Shown: positions 51,786 through 60,995 of the stretch, piece after piece
How positions within the stretch are numbered: the stretch's first letter is position 1
How the letters are laid out: each line of letters starts with the position of its first letter
From: Simonsiella muelleri ATCC 29453
Lineage (GTDB): Bacteria; Pseudomonadota; Gammaproteobacteria; Burkholderiales; Neisseriaceae
Direction: 5' to 3'
Length of the DNA stretch: 64,000 nt
Assembly (NCBI RefSeq): GCF_002951835.1
Contig: NZ_CP019448.1
Span: forward strand, 1,798,001-1,862,000
The notes under the pieces: generated by a model
Database searches by the model: none
The model's input: the letters and a program-made list of their open reading frames with translations, nothing else
Told to the model about the DNA's origin: nothing
Position numbers and translations under genes: made by a program

Positions 51786-52811
51786 TTACTGCATGATTTT
51801 TTGGACCAAAACATCAGCTAAATCAGGTTGAATGGTTGCACGAATGGGCAATACCCACACATGATTTGGCACTGAATCTGATAATTTAATGGCATCTTTT
51901 TCGGTAATAAAGACATAATCTGCCACAGGTAAATTTGCTAAATTAATGCTGGTGTGGTCAGGTAATACGCATTTTTGCTTTATATCAAAACCCAAATTTT
52001 TCAATGAATTAAAAAATCTTTCAGGGCGAGCAATGCCGGCTATTGCCGCACAAGTTTCGTGCTTTTTCAGGCTGTCTGAAAGCAGCACGTCATGTGGTTG
52101 ATTCAAACGATAAGGTGCAAATATCTGAATTTGACTGGTAAATAATTTTTCAGGCTGCCTGAAAAACGTTTGTGCGCGAACCAGTATATTTTCATCCGAA
52201 TTACTAATAATAATAAAATCAACATATTGCAATCTTGTTATTGACTCGCGTAAACCACCATTCGGTAAATAATCCAAATCATCACGCCCCACATCCGCCG
52301 CAGGAAAAACCGCAATTTCAATATCACGTGCCAATGAGTAATGTTGCAAACCATCATCTGAAACAATAACTTGTAAATCAGGATGTTGCGCTAATAATGC
52401 CATACCAGCAGCGTAACGGTCTTTACCCACGGCAGTCGGTGCGTATGTTTGGCAATACAGCATAAGCGGTTCATCACCTGCTTGTTCGGCGGTGCTATCA
52501 TGCTGCAAAACATGAATATCGCGCAATTTTCTGCCATACCCGCGACTAATTATCCCCACTTTGATACCACGTTCTTGCAAATCGCTAACCAGTTTGGCAA
52601 CGATTGGCGTTTTGCCCGTACCACCAACGTGAATATTGCCCACCACAATCACAGGAATCGGCAATTTTTGCGTTTTCAGGCTGCCTGAAAGGTATTTTTG
52701 GCGGCGATTTTGGGCGATGTAGGCAAATATTTTAGCCAGCGGCGACAAAATCACACTCAAAATAGGATTGGGTTTTTGCCAATGCTTTTCAATTATTTTA
52801 TTTAAATTCAT
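51786..52811 (-). CDS. lpxK: Tetraacyldisaccharide 4'-kinase
   Basis: Adds the 4'-phosphate of lipid A; inner-membrane-associated, 341 aa. Walker A in VVGNIHVGGTGKTPIVAKLV, with IISRGYGRKL, AGDEPLMLYC, VIVSDDGLQHYSLARDIEI and AGIARPERFFNSLKNLGF all present. One hydrophobic N-terminal region (NPILSVILSPLAKIFAYIA). The stretch YLSGSLKTQKLPI is encoded by a DUS. Located between metX and der, on the minus strand. Confidence 0.95.
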   Translation of the reverse strand: MNLNKIIEKHWQKPNPILSVILSPLAKIFAYIAQNRRQKYLSGSLKTQKLPIPVIVVGNIHVGGTGKTPIVAKLVSDLQERGIKVGIISRGYGRKLRDIHVLQHDSTAEQAGDEPLMLYCQTYAPTAVGKDRYAAGMALLAQHPDLQVIVSDDGLQHYSLARDIEIAVFPAADVGRDDLDYLPNGGLRESITRLQYVDFIIISNSDENILVRAQTFFRQPEKLFTSQIQIFAPYRLNQPHDVLLSDSLKKHETCAAIAGIARPERFFNSLKNLGFDIKQKCVLPDHTSINLANLPVADYVFITEKDAIKLSDSVPNHVWVLPIRATIQPDLADVLVQKIMQ

Positions 52812-52842
52812 TCACTTGAATCCACTTTCAGGCTGCCTGAAA

Positions 52843-54312
52843 TTATTTTTGGTGTGATTTTTTGCTGCTCACTTGGCGTTTTTTCACTTTGCCACCGCTA
52901 TTGCGGTCTTTTTCGTCTTTTCGGTTTTCGCGTTTGGCAATACGATTACTCAATGTAACACGGCGTAGCGGTTTATTTTTGGTTTTTTCTGCCACCTCAT
53001 CATATGGATTTTCGCTGACATTGTATTGAATGCGCAACGGCGTACCTTGCAAATTAAACGCTTTACGGAAAGTTTGCGTGAGATAGCGCGTGTAGCTGTC
53101 GCCAATCGCGTGCAACGAATTACCGTGAATCACAATCACGGGCGGATTCATGCCGCCTTGATGCGCGTAACGCATTTTGGGGCGCATCAAACCCGCGCGT
53201 GGCGGTTGTTGGCGTTCAATTGCGCTTTGTAAAACGCGTGTGATTTTTGGCGTAGGCATTTTGATGAACGCGGCATCGTAAGCAGCTTGAATGCTGTCAA
53301 ATAAGCCGTCAATACCCTTTTCTTTGAGTGCAGAAATATAATGAAACTTAGCAAAATCAAGGAAATACAATTTTCGTGCAATATCGCGTTTAATGTCGTT
53401 GCGGCGTTCTTCGGAAATGCCGTCCCATTTATTCACAGCAATCACCAACGCGCGTCCAGCTTCCAGCGCAAAACCCGCAATCGTGGCATCTTGATCCGCA
53501 ATATCTTGTTGCGCGTCCAACACCAAAACCGCCACATTTGCAGCTTCAATGGCTTGCATCGCTTTGATAACTGAAAATTTTTCCACTGCTTCATCTACTT
53601 TACCGCGTTTACGGACACCAGCCGTATCGATAATGGTAAACGGCTTGCCTTCGCGTTCAAAATCAATGTGAATGCTGTCGCGCGTTGTGCCAGCCATATC
53701 AAACGCAATCACGCGCTCTTCGCCCAAAATTGCATTGACCAATGTGGATTTACCCACATTCGGACGACCAATCACAGCAAAAACAGGGTGTTTGTTTTCA
53801 GGCTGCTCATCACTGGTATCGGGGAATTTTTCCAACACATCTTCAATCAGATAGTAAACGCCATCGCCATGCGCCCCTGAAATCACATAAGGCTCACCCA
53901 ACGCCAATTCATAAAATTCCGCCGCCAAAATGGGACGGTTACCGCCCTCGCCTTTATTGACTGCCAAAAATACAGGGCGTGATGATTGGCGCAAACGGTC
54001 GGCGATAATTTTATCTTGTGGTGTCAAGCCTGTACGCGCGTCCACTAAAAAAATCACAGCATCGGCTTCGTCTACCGCTTGCAAGGTTTGTTTTGCCATT
54101 TCGTGCAAAATACCGCTGTCTACAACAGGTTCAAAACCGCCTGTATCTACTACTAAATAAGGTTTGCTGCCAACGCGTCCGTGTCCATAATGTCGGTCGC
54201 GTGTCAAACCTGGCAAATCGTGTACCAGTGCGTCCTTTGTTTTGGTTAAACGGTTGAATAAGGTGGATTTTCCCACATTAGGTCTGCCGACTAGGGCGAT
54301 GGTTGGTTTCAT
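52843..54312 (-). CDS. der: GTPase Der (EngA)
   Basis: Ribosome assembly GTPase with two tandem GTPase domains; 489 aa. Two G1 motifs GRPNVGKSTL (near residues 8 and 187), DTGGFEP and DTAGVRKRG G3 motifs, and NKGE / NKWDGI G4 motifs. The KH-like C-terminal domain and a basic tail (KKRQVSSKKSHQK) follow. GAAAG before ATG 54312 supports the start (MKPTIALVGRPN); the extension to 54369 is not needed. Intact. Confidence 0.96.
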   Translation of the reverse strand: MKPTIALVGRPNVGKSTLFNRLTKTKDALVHDLPGLTRDRHYGHGRVGSKPYLVVDTGGFEPVVDSGILHEMAKQTLQAVDEADAVIFLVDARTGLTPQDKIIADRLRQSSRPVFLAVNKGEGGNRPILAAEFYELALGEPYVISGAHGDGVYYLIEDVLEKFPDTSDEQPENKHPVFAVIGRPNVGKSTLVNAILGEERVIAFDMAGTTRDSIHIDFEREGKPFTIIDTAGVRKRGKVDEAVEKFSVIKAMQAIEAANVAVLVLDAQQDIADQDATIAGFALEAGRALVIAVNKWDGISEERRNDIKRDIARKLYFLDFAKFHYISALKEKGIDGLFDSIQAAYDAAFIKMPTPKITRVLQSAIERQQPPRAGLMRPKMRYAHQGGMNPPVIVIHGNSLHAIGDSYTRYLTQTFRKAFNLQGTPLRIQYNVSENPYDEVAEKTKNKPLRRVTLSNRIAKRENRKDEKDRNSGGKVKKRQVSSKKSHQK

Positions 54313-54412
54313 AATTATTCTTTCTTCTGTTTCAGGCTGCCTGAACATTTTGACAGCAAGCAGGTGCAAAATGCACAGTTAATCAAATTTAATAAGCGTG
54401 AATAAATAGCTT

Positions 54413-54440
54413 AGGCAGCCTCACGCTTTTCAGGCTGCCT
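54413..54440 (-). terminator. DUS hairpin after the yfgM-like gene
   Basis: AGGCAGCCT (54413-54421) and AGGCTGCCT (54432-54440) form a 9-bp stem just downstream of the minus-strand gene that ends at 54446. Confidence 0.5.
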
Positions 54441-54445
54441 GAAAA

Positions 54446-55042
54446 TCACAATTGCGCCATTTTCAATTGCAATAATTCACGATTTGGTGAATCTTCGGAC
54501 AATTTATCCAATGCCAATTTATAGGCGGCGACGGCTTCTTTGGTTTTACCTTGTGCGGTTAGGACATCGCCTTTGGTTTCGTTGATGATGGGTGCAAAAC
54601 TCTCGTCAACAGGTGTATTTAAAACGGTCAGTGCATCGTCAAATTTTTTCTGCTGTAATAAAACCACCGCCAAATTTTTAGCTGCACTGGCTTGAAATAA
54701 CGCATCTTTTTGATTTGCCAATACCCAACGGTATTGCGTTGCGGCTTCGTCCAATTTACCTGCATCAAATAATGATTTGGCGGTTTCTAAACTGGCTTGC
54801 CCTGCGGCAGCTGTTTGGCTAAATTTTTGTTGTAATTCGGTTAATTTGGTTGCATCGCCTTGTACTTGGCTGGCAAGTGCGGCGGCTTTTTCATTTTTGT
54901 CTTTGACTTGTCCCTTGTAAATCACATTGCCCAAATAGCCCAATGCCGCCGCCACCAACAGTGCAAATAGCCATTTGCCACCATTTCGCCATAAATGTTT
55001 TGCATTTTCAATTTCTTGTAATTCTTCGTGATGTGCTGACAT
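54446..55042 (-). CDS. YfgM/tetratricopeptide membrane protein
   Basis: 198 aa. A cytoplasmic start (MSAHHEELQEIENAKHLW), one membrane helix (WLFALLVAAALGYLGNVIYK), then a periplasmic region with TPR-like helices (SLETAKSLFDAGKLDEAATQ, KNLAVVLLQQKKFDDALTVL, GKTKEAVAAYKLALDKLSED). This is the YfgM (ancillary SecYEG translocon subunit) pattern, and the location next to hisS and der is the usual one for yfgM. GGAAATAACC before ATG 55042; the gene begins 2 nt after the hisS stop. Confidence 0.88.
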   Translation of the reverse strand: MSAHHEELQEIENAKHLWRNGGKWLFALLVAAALGYLGNVIYKGQVKDKNEKAAALASQVQGDATKLTELQQKFSQTAAAGQASLETAKSLFDAGKLDEAATQYRWVLANQKDALFQASAAKNLAVVLLQQKKFDDALTVLNTPVDESFAPIINETKGDVLTAQGKTKEAVAAYKLALDKLSEDSPNRELLQLKMAQL

Positions 55043-55044
55043 GG

Positions 55045-56334
55045 TTATTTCCATTCATTTAATTGTTGAACCAATTGCGCGGCTGGGACGGTAATTTGTC
55101 CTTTATCTTCACGCAAATCTTTGATGGTAACTAAGTTTTCTTCAATTTCTGATTCTGCAATAATCAAGCCAAATCGCGCCCCTGAATCATTGGCTTTTTT
55201 GAACTGATTTTTTAATTTGGTGCTGCCTGAAAATTGTGCCACATTAAAACCATTTTCGCGCAAAGTCGCAGCGTGTTGCATTGCCACCAAAGTGGATTGT
55301 TCGCCCTGTTGCATCACGAACACATCGGGCGTGTGTTCGGTTTTCAGGCTGCCATATTCGCACACCAGCAACAATAAGCGTTCAATGCCCATGGCAAAAC
55401 CAATGGATGCAGCAGGTTTTCCGCCCAGTTCTTCAATTAAACCATCGTAACGACCACCGCCACAAACAGTTGCTTGTGCGCCTAGTTTGTCGGTTGTCCA
55501 CTCAAAAACCGTTTGATTGTAGTAATCCAAACCACGTACCAAGCGTGGATTTTCCACAAATTGGATATTCAAACCATTCAACAATTTTTTGACGGTTTTG
55601 TAATGGTTTTGGGAATATTCACCTAAAAAATCTACTAATTTCGGTGCATTATTGCAAATTTCTTGCAAATCAGGATTTTTGGTGTCCAAAACACGCAAAG
55701 GATTGGTGTGTAAACGGCGTTTGCTGTCTTCGTCCAATTGGTTTTCAAATTTTGTCAAATATTCAACCAAAGCCGAACGATGCGCTGCGCGTTCTTCGCG
55801 ATTACCCAAGCTATTTAATTCCAAAGTCAAATAATCCAAAATACCCAATTCACGCCACAAATTGGCGCACATGGCAATCAACTCAACATCAATATCGGGT
55901 GTTTCGTAGCCCAATGCTTCAATACCGACTTGATGAAATTGGCGATAACGTCCTTTTTGTGGGCGTTCACGGCGAAACATGGGTCCCATGTACCACAGTT
56001 TTTGTGGACCATTATGCAATAAATTATGTTCCACCACCGCTCGCAAACAACTTGCCGTGCCTTCTGGACGCAAAGTCAAGCTCAATGTATCGTTGCTGTC
56101 CGAAAATGTGTACATTTCTTTGCCGACTACGTCCGTTTCTTCGCCGATGGAGCGGACGAATAAACCTGTTTGCTCCACAATTGGCGTGCGAATTTGATTG
56201 TAGCCAAAACGTTTTGTCCATTTTTGAATCGTGTTTTCAAATGCTTGCCAATTGGCTGATGTGAGTTTGAAATCTTTTTGTTCTACGGGCAAAAGGTCGT
56301 TCATGCCTTTTACGGATTGGATTTTTTGTCCCAT
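55045..56334 (-). CDS. hisS: Histidyl-tRNA synthetase
   Basis: Charges tRNA-His; class II, 429 aa. KGMNDLLP at the N-terminus, motif 1 region YNQIRTPIVEQTGLFVRSIG, motif 2 MFRRERPQKGRYRQFHQVGI, the His-specific LVRGLDYYNQTVFEW and GGGRYDGLIEELGG, and motif 3 GFAMGIERLLLL. Anticodon-binding C-terminal domain follows. First gene of the hisS-yfgM pair. Confidence 0.96.
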   Translation of the reverse strand: MGQKIQSVKGMNDLLPVEQKDFKLTSANWQAFENTIQKWTKRFGYNQIRTPIVEQTGLFVRSIGEETDVVGKEMYTFSDSNDTLSLTLRPEGTASCLRAVVEHNLLHNGPQKLWYMGPMFRRERPQKGRYRQFHQVGIEALGYETPDIDVELIAMCANLWRELGILDYLTLELNSLGNREERAAHRSALVEYLTKFENQLDEDSKRRLHTNPLRVLDTKNPDLQEICNNAPKLVDFLGEYSQNHYKTVKKLLNGLNIQFVENPRLVRGLDYYNQTVFEWTTDKLGAQATVCGGGRYDGLIEELGGKPAASIGFAMGIERLLLLVCEYGSLKTEHTPDVFVMQQGEQSTLVAMQHAATLRENGFNVAQFSGSTKLKNQFKKANDSGARFGLIIAESEIEENLVTIKDLREDKGQITVPAAQLVQQLNEWK

Positions 56335-56589
56335 TTTTTATTATTCCGAAAGATTAGAAATATGTTGCAGGCTGCCTGAAAAATATTTCAGCGTCAAAAT
56401 TTAAATAGCGGTGAATTATAGCTTATTTTTCAGCATGAAATTCGCCTGACATTCATACCAACTGGAATAAAAATCATTTCATGTTGGTGATGAAGACAGG
56501 TTCTTGATTTTTAAGCATCATACTTTTTGAAGCACTACCTGATTTTAAATTTACAAAATGGTTTGATTCAGGCTGACTTTCTACCAATT
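56335..56589. repeat. Intergenic stretch with dispersed-repeat modules
   Basis: Holds a DUS at 56367-56383, the module ACCAACTGGAATAAAAATCA (56458) that recurs at 3228, and AAGCATCATACTTTTTGAAG (56512), the inverse of the module at 42866. A piece ACAGGTTCTTG matches the IS5 terminal repeat. No gene. Confidence 0.6.
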
Positions 56590-56820
56590 TTATCTAGAAT
56601 ATTGGCGGAAATACGCCCATTCTTCTACTTCTTGACCGTTTGGCAAAACACACATACCGTATTCTGCACCTGTTTTGTCGTTGCGCATCACGGATTGACC
56701 ACCCTGTTTTACACAAAATTCAGATGCGGGATTTGCCATACCAACTTGCGGCGCAGGTACTGTATTGGCACACGCTGCTAAACCTGTTGCAATAGATGTT
56801 AACATCATGATTTTTTTCAT
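56590..56820 (-). CDS. DUF333-family small lipoprotein
   Basis: 76 aa. Signal peptide with a lipobox-like LAAC (MKKIMMLTSIATGLAAC), so a lipoprotein after processing. The rest, PASEFCVKQGGQSVMRNDKT and EYGMCVLPNGQEVEEWAYFR, is the DUF333 (hemolysin-annotated) domain with two Cys. No haemolytic role is proven for the family. Preceded by AGAAAGTT; transcribed alone. Confidence 0.88.
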   Translation of the reverse strand: MKKIMMLTSIATGLAACANTVPAPQVGMANPASEFCVKQGGQSVMRNDKTGAEYGMCVLPNGQEVEEWAYFRQYSR

Positions 56821-56874
56821 AATAAAAACTTTCTAAAAGATGATTTTTTGAAAAGGTTTCAGCCCAAAAATTGC

Positions 56875-57384
56875 TTAACCAAACATACGGTTAATGATTT
56901 TTTCACCTTTAATTTGATGCCACACTGCCATCGCAACGTGCCCAGCAACCACCACAAACAGCGCAAATCCCAATTCTCCATGCAGTTGATTACCCAATTG
57001 CACCAAAGATTCAATTTTTTGTGGCGCGGCAGGAATTAACGTGATGCCAAAAACGTCCAGCCCCCCTTTTGCGTTGGCATATTGACGCAATGCCCCCAAC
57101 AATGGTACCCCCAACATCAGTACATACAATAAACCATGCCCGGCTTTCGCAACCATCAAATTAGGTGGTCGGCGTTTATGGTTGATGATTGCCCAAATCA
57201 AACGAATCACGCCTAAAATCAGCAACAACACACCCACTGATTTATGATAACTCATTAAACTAAAATACTTTTCATCAATATTAAACGCCACCGCCGTCGC
57301 AAACATAAATAGAAAACCAGCCGCCATCAAACCGTGTAAGATGCGGCTGATTGTGCCATATTTTTCCCAATTATCGTGTTTCAT
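56875..57384 (-). CDS. Cytochrome b561 (CybB family)
   Basis: 169 aa, four membrane helices: ILHGLMAAGFLFMFATAVAF, SVGVLLLILGVIRLIWAII, GHGLLYVLMLGVPLLGAL and LGFALFVVVAGHVAMAVW. Histidines in ILHG, YHKS, GHGL and AGHVA are the haem ligands of a di-haem b561. It passes electrons between quinol and periplasmic acceptors. Preceded by AAGGAACATACT. Single gene. Confidence 0.92.
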   Translation of the reverse strand: MKHDNWEKYGTISRILHGLMAAGFLFMFATAVAFNIDEKYFSLMSYHKSVGVLLLILGVIRLIWAIINHKRRPPNLMVAKAGHGLLYVLMLGVPLLGALRQYANAKGGLDVFGITLIPAAPQKIESLVQLGNQLHGELGFALFVVVAGHVAMAVWHQIKGEKIINRMFG

Positions 57385-57506
57385 AGTATGTTCCTTCCAT
57401 TAATAGTTAAAAAATTATAATCATAATAATCGGCGGATTATAAAATGAAATTCATCAAACAAGCAAAAGCAAACGTAAAAAAATCAGGTTTAATGTGTAA
57501 AAAAAC

Positions 57507-57534
57507 TTGAAATTTTGTAACGTGTCTGTATAAT
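57507..57534 (+). promoter_or_regulatory. Promoter of the SRP RNA gene
   Basis: TTGAAA (57507-57512), a 16-nt spacer and TATAAT (57529-57534), placing the start site about 7-10 bases further on, at the beginning of the RNA. Confidence 0.75.
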
Positions 57535-57543
57535 GCCAATCCA

Positions 57544-57641
57544 GTAGCGGGTCTCCTCGCATGATGATTTTAAACAACGGGTCAGGGGCGGAAGCCAGCA
57601 GCCCACTTAAGAAAGTCAGTGCCGAGGGTTTGGCTCGCTAC
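57544..57641 (+). ncRNA. ffs: 4.5S RNA, signal recognition particle RNA
   Basis: The conserved SRP core GGTCAGGGGCGGAAGCCAGC (57579 on), matching the Ffh-binding loop with its GGAA tetraloop, is flanked by complementary arms. The ends pair: GTAGCGGGTC with GGCTCGCTAC. Length about 98 nt, right for bacterial 4.5S RNA. It binds Ffh for co-translational targeting. It is the only RNA gene I see in the window. Confidence 0.9.
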
Positions 57642-57676
57642 CCAATGTTTTTTCATGATGATTTCCTTTCTGGTTG

Positions 57677-57717
57677 AAACAAAAACCCATTTCCTAGTGT
57701 GAAATGGGTTTTTGTTT
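57677..57717. terminator. Bidirectional terminator between ffs and pyrI
   Basis: AAACAAAAACCCATTTC (57677-57693), a 7-nt loop and GAAATGGGTTTTTGTTT (57701-57717), a perfect 17-bp stem with A/T tracts on both sides. Confidence 0.85.
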
Positions 57718-57728
57718 GATTCTAGGAT

Positions 57729-58187
57729 TTACGCTTCTGCAACCGATTCTCGCGCAAAGGTTTTTTCACAATAATAACATTTGAGTTTCACCAAACCATT
57801 TTGCTGCTGAACATGAAATTGACTCGTAACAGGCTCACTGTGGCTGGCGCAATTCGTATTCGGGCAACAAAACACCGCACTAATGCTTTCAGGTAGCGTC
57901 AACCGCATTTTTTTTACTACACGAAAATTCTCAATCTGATTCACGACCGCATTCGGTGAAAACAACGCCAATTGGTTCGCATCGTGTTCATTAAACATAA
58001 CATCTTTGATTTTAATAATGTCTTTGCACCCCTGACTTTGACTCGGTAAATTAAACCCCACCGTAACCGCATTGCCATAATGCAATAATTTAAATTGCCG
58101 CAAAATCGTTAAACCCAAACCTGCTGGAATATGGTCAATAACCGTGCCATTTTCAATCGCTTCTACGCTTAATTTTTTGTTTTCCAT
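57729..58187 (-). CDS. pyrI: Aspartate carbamoyltransferase regulatory subunit
   Basis: 152 aa. The N-terminal nucleotide-binding domain reads AIENGTVIDHIPAGLGLTIL and the C-terminal zinc domain has four Cys (CPNTNC, CYYC). It gives allosteric control by CTP/ATP to PyrB. It lies 48 bp after pyrB, with a DUS between. Intact. Confidence 0.95.
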   Translation of the reverse strand: MENKKLSVEAIENGTVIDHIPAGLGLTILRQFKLLHYGNAVTVGFNLPSQSQGCKDIIKIKDVMFNEHDANQLALFSPNAVVNQIENFRVVKKMRLTLPESISAVFCCPNTNCASHSEPVTSQFHVQQQNGLVKLKCYYCEKTFARESVAEA

Positions 58188-58235
58188 CGCTTAAATTTCC
58201 TTAAAATGTTTTTCAGGCAGCCTGAAACATACCAC

Positions 58236-59158
58236 CTAATCAATATGCTCATTTAACAACAATGCCAACATCGCCATTCGCGCGTACACACCATTGGTCG
58301 CTTGCTCAAAATAATACGCGTACGGCGTGTTGTCCACATCAGGCGCAATCTCATCTACGCGTGGCAACGGATGCAACACGCGCAAATTTGCTTTCGCATT
58401 CGTTAACAGATTGGCGTGCAAATTAAATTTACCTTGAATTTTCGCAAATTCCTCCGCATCAAATCGCTCACGTTGCACACGCGTCATGTACAAAATATCC
58501 GCCCATTCAATCGCATCTTCCAAATTCGCTAAAATTTGCCATTTCGTGCCGTGTGCGTCCAATTCTTGGGTAATGTAGTCAGGCATCGCCAAACTAGGCG
58601 GCGACACAAACGCAAATTCACAATCAAATAATTTTAACGCCTGTGCCAAAGAATGCACCGTACGCCCATATTTTAAATCGCCACACATCGCAATTTTCAA
58701 ATTTTTCAGGCTGCCTTGCGTTTCATAAATCGTTACCAAATCCAACAAAGTTTGGCTAGGATGCTGATTCGTGCCATCGCCTGCGTTAATCACTGGCACT
58801 TGCGAAAATTCCGCTAACACACGCGCTGCGCCATCTTTGGGGTGGCGTTGAATAATGGCATCGGCGTAACTGCTGATGATACGCGCGGTGTCAGCGAGCG
58901 TTTCGCCTTTTTTCGCGCTGGTGTTTGCGCCATCGGAAAAACCAATGACTTTGCCCCCAAACGTTGGACGGCGGTTTCAAACGACAACCGCGTCCGTGTT
59001 GACGGTTCAAAAAAACACGATGCAATCAATTTGCCAGCCAACAAATCATCACGCGGTTGCTGTTTTAATTGCAAAGCGGTGTCCAATAATAATTGCAATT
59101 CATTGACGTTTAAATCGGCAATGGAAATCAGGTTTTTGCGATAAAGTAAATTGGGCAT
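58236..59158 (-). pseudogene. pyrB: Aspartate carbamoyltransferase catalytic subunit, one-base frameshift
   Basis: Catalyses carbamoyl phosphate + aspartate to carbamoyl aspartate, first committed step of pyrimidine synthesis. The N-terminal frame (from ATG 59158) has FFEPSTRTRLSFETAVQRLG, the carbamoyl-phosphate loop. After a G5 run near 58959 the frame changes; six G would give RLGGKVIGFSDGANTSAKKG in frame and a full 307-aa enzyme with RVLAEFSQVPVINAGDGTNQ, HPSQTLLDL and HPLPRVDEI. Everything else is well conserved. Either a recent one-base loss or a sequencing error in a homopolymer. ATG is chosen over a longer start because GAAAG precedes it. Confidence 0.9.
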
Positions 59159-59205
59159 TATTTTTTCTTTCAATTGCTAAATTGCTTTCAGGCTGCCTGA
59201 AAAAC

Positions 59206-59235
59206 AAAAACCTGCTTGATAACAAACAGGTTTTT
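59206..59235 (-). terminator. Hairpin and T-run in the pyrB leader (possible attenuator)
   Basis: On the minus strand AAAAACCTG, a 12-nt loop and CAGGTTTTT are followed by GTTTTTC. It lies about 50 nt before the pyrB ATG and begins at the stop codon of a 21-codon ORF. This is the layout of an attenuator. Confidence 0.6.
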
Positions 59236-59300
59236 CAAAAACAACATTGCGCCACAACGTGTGTGGTTGAACAAAAATCAGCGCGTGGACACAATTTCAT
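59235..59300 (-). CDS. Possible pyrB leader peptide
   Basis: 21 codons from ATG 59300 to a TGA (59235-59237) that abuts the terminator hairpin. The sequence begins MKLCPRADFC and ends AQCCF. The codons before the stop are T-rich (TGTTGTTTTTGA). In enterobacteria the pyrBI operon is controlled by UTP-sensitive transcription coupled to translation of a leader ORF. A similar role is inferred here from position only. GAAAG lies about 10 nt before ATG, a weak ribosome site. A second 21-codon ORF starts at 59345 in the same region and is a competing possibility. Confidence 0.4.
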   Translation of the reverse strand: MKLCPRADFCSTTHVVAQCCF

Positions 59301-59508
59301 TAGATTGATACTTTCGTGAAAAAGGAACAAATTCAGAGTGCATTCTATGCTTTTTCAGGCAGCCTGAAAAGGTGGAATTAACGATTTGGTGCGATGAATC
59401 ATAGTCAAATCCATCAAATTCTATTATCATCAATGAGTTCGTTCAGGCAGCCTGACTTTTAATTTTGGCTGTTTGGTATCACAAACTTTTTGATTTTAAG
59501 GAGACATA

Positions 59509-60951
59509 ATGCGTTTACAAACTGCTTTGTTGCCTTTGCTGCTTGCGCCTGTTTGGGCAAATGCAGCTGGTTTCAATGGCGCGGAATTAAGTTTAATGTG
59601 GGGGATTCCTTTTGCATTGATTTTATTGTCCATTGCGACTGGTCCACTCTTTTTTGCACACACTTGGCATCATCATTTTGGCAAAATCACGGCTGGTTGG
59701 ACATTATTGTTTTTATTGCCGTTCACTTTAATTTTTGGTTTAAGTGAATCTATCCATTTGATTGCTCATGCTTTAGTTGGCGAATACATTCCGTTTATTG
59801 CACTGCTGTTTGCGTTGTACACGATTTCGGGAGGGATTTTAGTGTGGGGCAATTTACAAGGCTCGCCCAAACTCAACACCGCGATTTTGGCAATTGGCAC
59901 GATGCTCGCATCTATTATGGGAACGACTGGCGCAGCAATGCTGATGATTCGCCCCTTGCTCAAAGCCAACGATAACCGCAAACATAAAGTTCACGTAGTG
60001 GTATTTTTTATCTTTTTGGTGGCAAATATTGGAGGCGGTTTAACACCATTAGGCGACCCTCCACTCTTTTTGGGTTTCTTGAAAGGCGTGGATTTTGGCT
60101 GGACGGTAATTCATATGTTTCCGCCAGTTTTAATTAGTTCATTGATTTTATTGTCAGTATTTTATTGGCTGGACAGCAAATATTTCAAGCAGCCTGATGA
60201 AATCTTGCCGCATGACCCCACTCCAACCAACGCCCACGTAGACTTTGAATACGTTGATCGTGTCAAAATTTACGGTAAAATCAATTTCTTATTATTGGCA
60301 GGTGTGGTTGGTGCGGTATTGTTGTCGGGTTTATGGAAACCCAACGTAGGCATCAGCGTGTTGGGGACAATGTATGAACTGCAAAACTTGGTACGCGATA
60401 TTATTTTGATTTTATTAGCCATTATTTCCATGAAAATCACACCGAATCAGGTTCGTGCAGGCAATGAATTCAATTTTGACCCCATCATGGAAGTAGGTAA
60501 ATTATTTTTGGGCATTTTCATTACCATTTCACCTGTTTTGGCGATTTTACAAGCTGGCGAAAAAGGCGCATTTGCCAATTTAATCGCATTGGTACACAAC
60601 AACGCAGGCGAACCGATTAACACGATGTATTTTTGGATGTCGGGTGTGTTGTCGGCATTTTTGGACAACGCACCGACTTATCTGGTATTTTTCAATATGG
60701 CAGGTGGCGATCCACACGAATTGATGCGTGGCAATTTATTCCACACTTTACTTGCTGTTTCAATGGGTTCGGTGTTTATGGGAGCATTGAGCTACATCGG
60801 TAACGCACCTAATTTCATGGTCAAAGCCATCGCCGAACAACGCAAAGTGAATATGCCCAGCTTTTTCGGTTATATGAAATGGTCGTTCGGAATTTTGGTA
60901 CCGCTGTTTATTTTACATACGTTTATTTTTTTCGTGTTTCAATGGTTATAA
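59509..60951 (+). CDS. Sodium:proton antiporter / CitMHS-type transporter
   Basis: 480 aa, about 12 hydrophobic helices: LMWGIPFALILLSIATGPLF, TAGWTLLFLLPFTLIFGL, FVANIGG-like stretch FIFLVANIGGGLTPLGDPPL. The motif NIGGGLTPLGDPPLF and LSAFLDNAPTYLVFFNMAGG are the two half-site signatures of the NhaD/citrate-transporter superfamily; PF16980 (CitMHS_2) type members are annotated sodium:proton antiporters. Inner membrane. The first 20 residues may be a cleaved signal or the first helix. AAGGAG is 5 nt before ATG. Substrate is inferred, not proven. Confidence 0.88.
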   Translation: MRLQTALLPLLLAPVWANAAGFNGAELSLMWGIPFALILLSIATGPLFFAHTWHHHFGKITAGWTLLFLLPFTLIFGLSESIHLIAHALVGEYIPFIALLFALYTISGGILVWGNLQGSPKLNTAILAIGTMLASIMGTTGAAMLMIRPLLKANDNRKHKVHVVVFFIFLVANIGGGLTPLGDPPLFLGFLKGVDFGWTVIHMFPPVLISSLILLSVFYWLDSKYFKQPDEILPHDPTPTNAHVDFEYVDRVKIYGKINFLLLAGVVGAVLLSGLWKPNVGISVLGTMYELQNLVRDIILILLAIISMKITPNQVRAGNEFNFDPIMEVGKLFLGIFITISPVLAILQAGEKGAFANLIALVHNNAGEPINTMYFWMSGVLSAFLDNAPTYLVFFNMAGGDPHELMRGNLFHTLLAVSMGSVFMGALSYIGNAPNFMVKAIAEQRKVNMPSFFGYMKWSFGILVPLFILHTFIFFVFQWL

Positions 60952-60995
60952 TAATCAAAGATTGGTCATAACCAATTAATTCATCATGCGAAAAT

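Larger units (their letters stand above)
59174..59508. other. Intergenic region pyrB-antiporter
   Basis: Besides the leader ORF and hairpin it holds DUS copies at about 59187-59203, 59352-59369 and 59442-59454, and a CCACACACGTTGTGG dyad near 59258. A divergent plus-strand promoter for the 480-aa transporter should lie at its right end, with AAGGAGACATA before ATG 59509. Confidence 0.6.
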
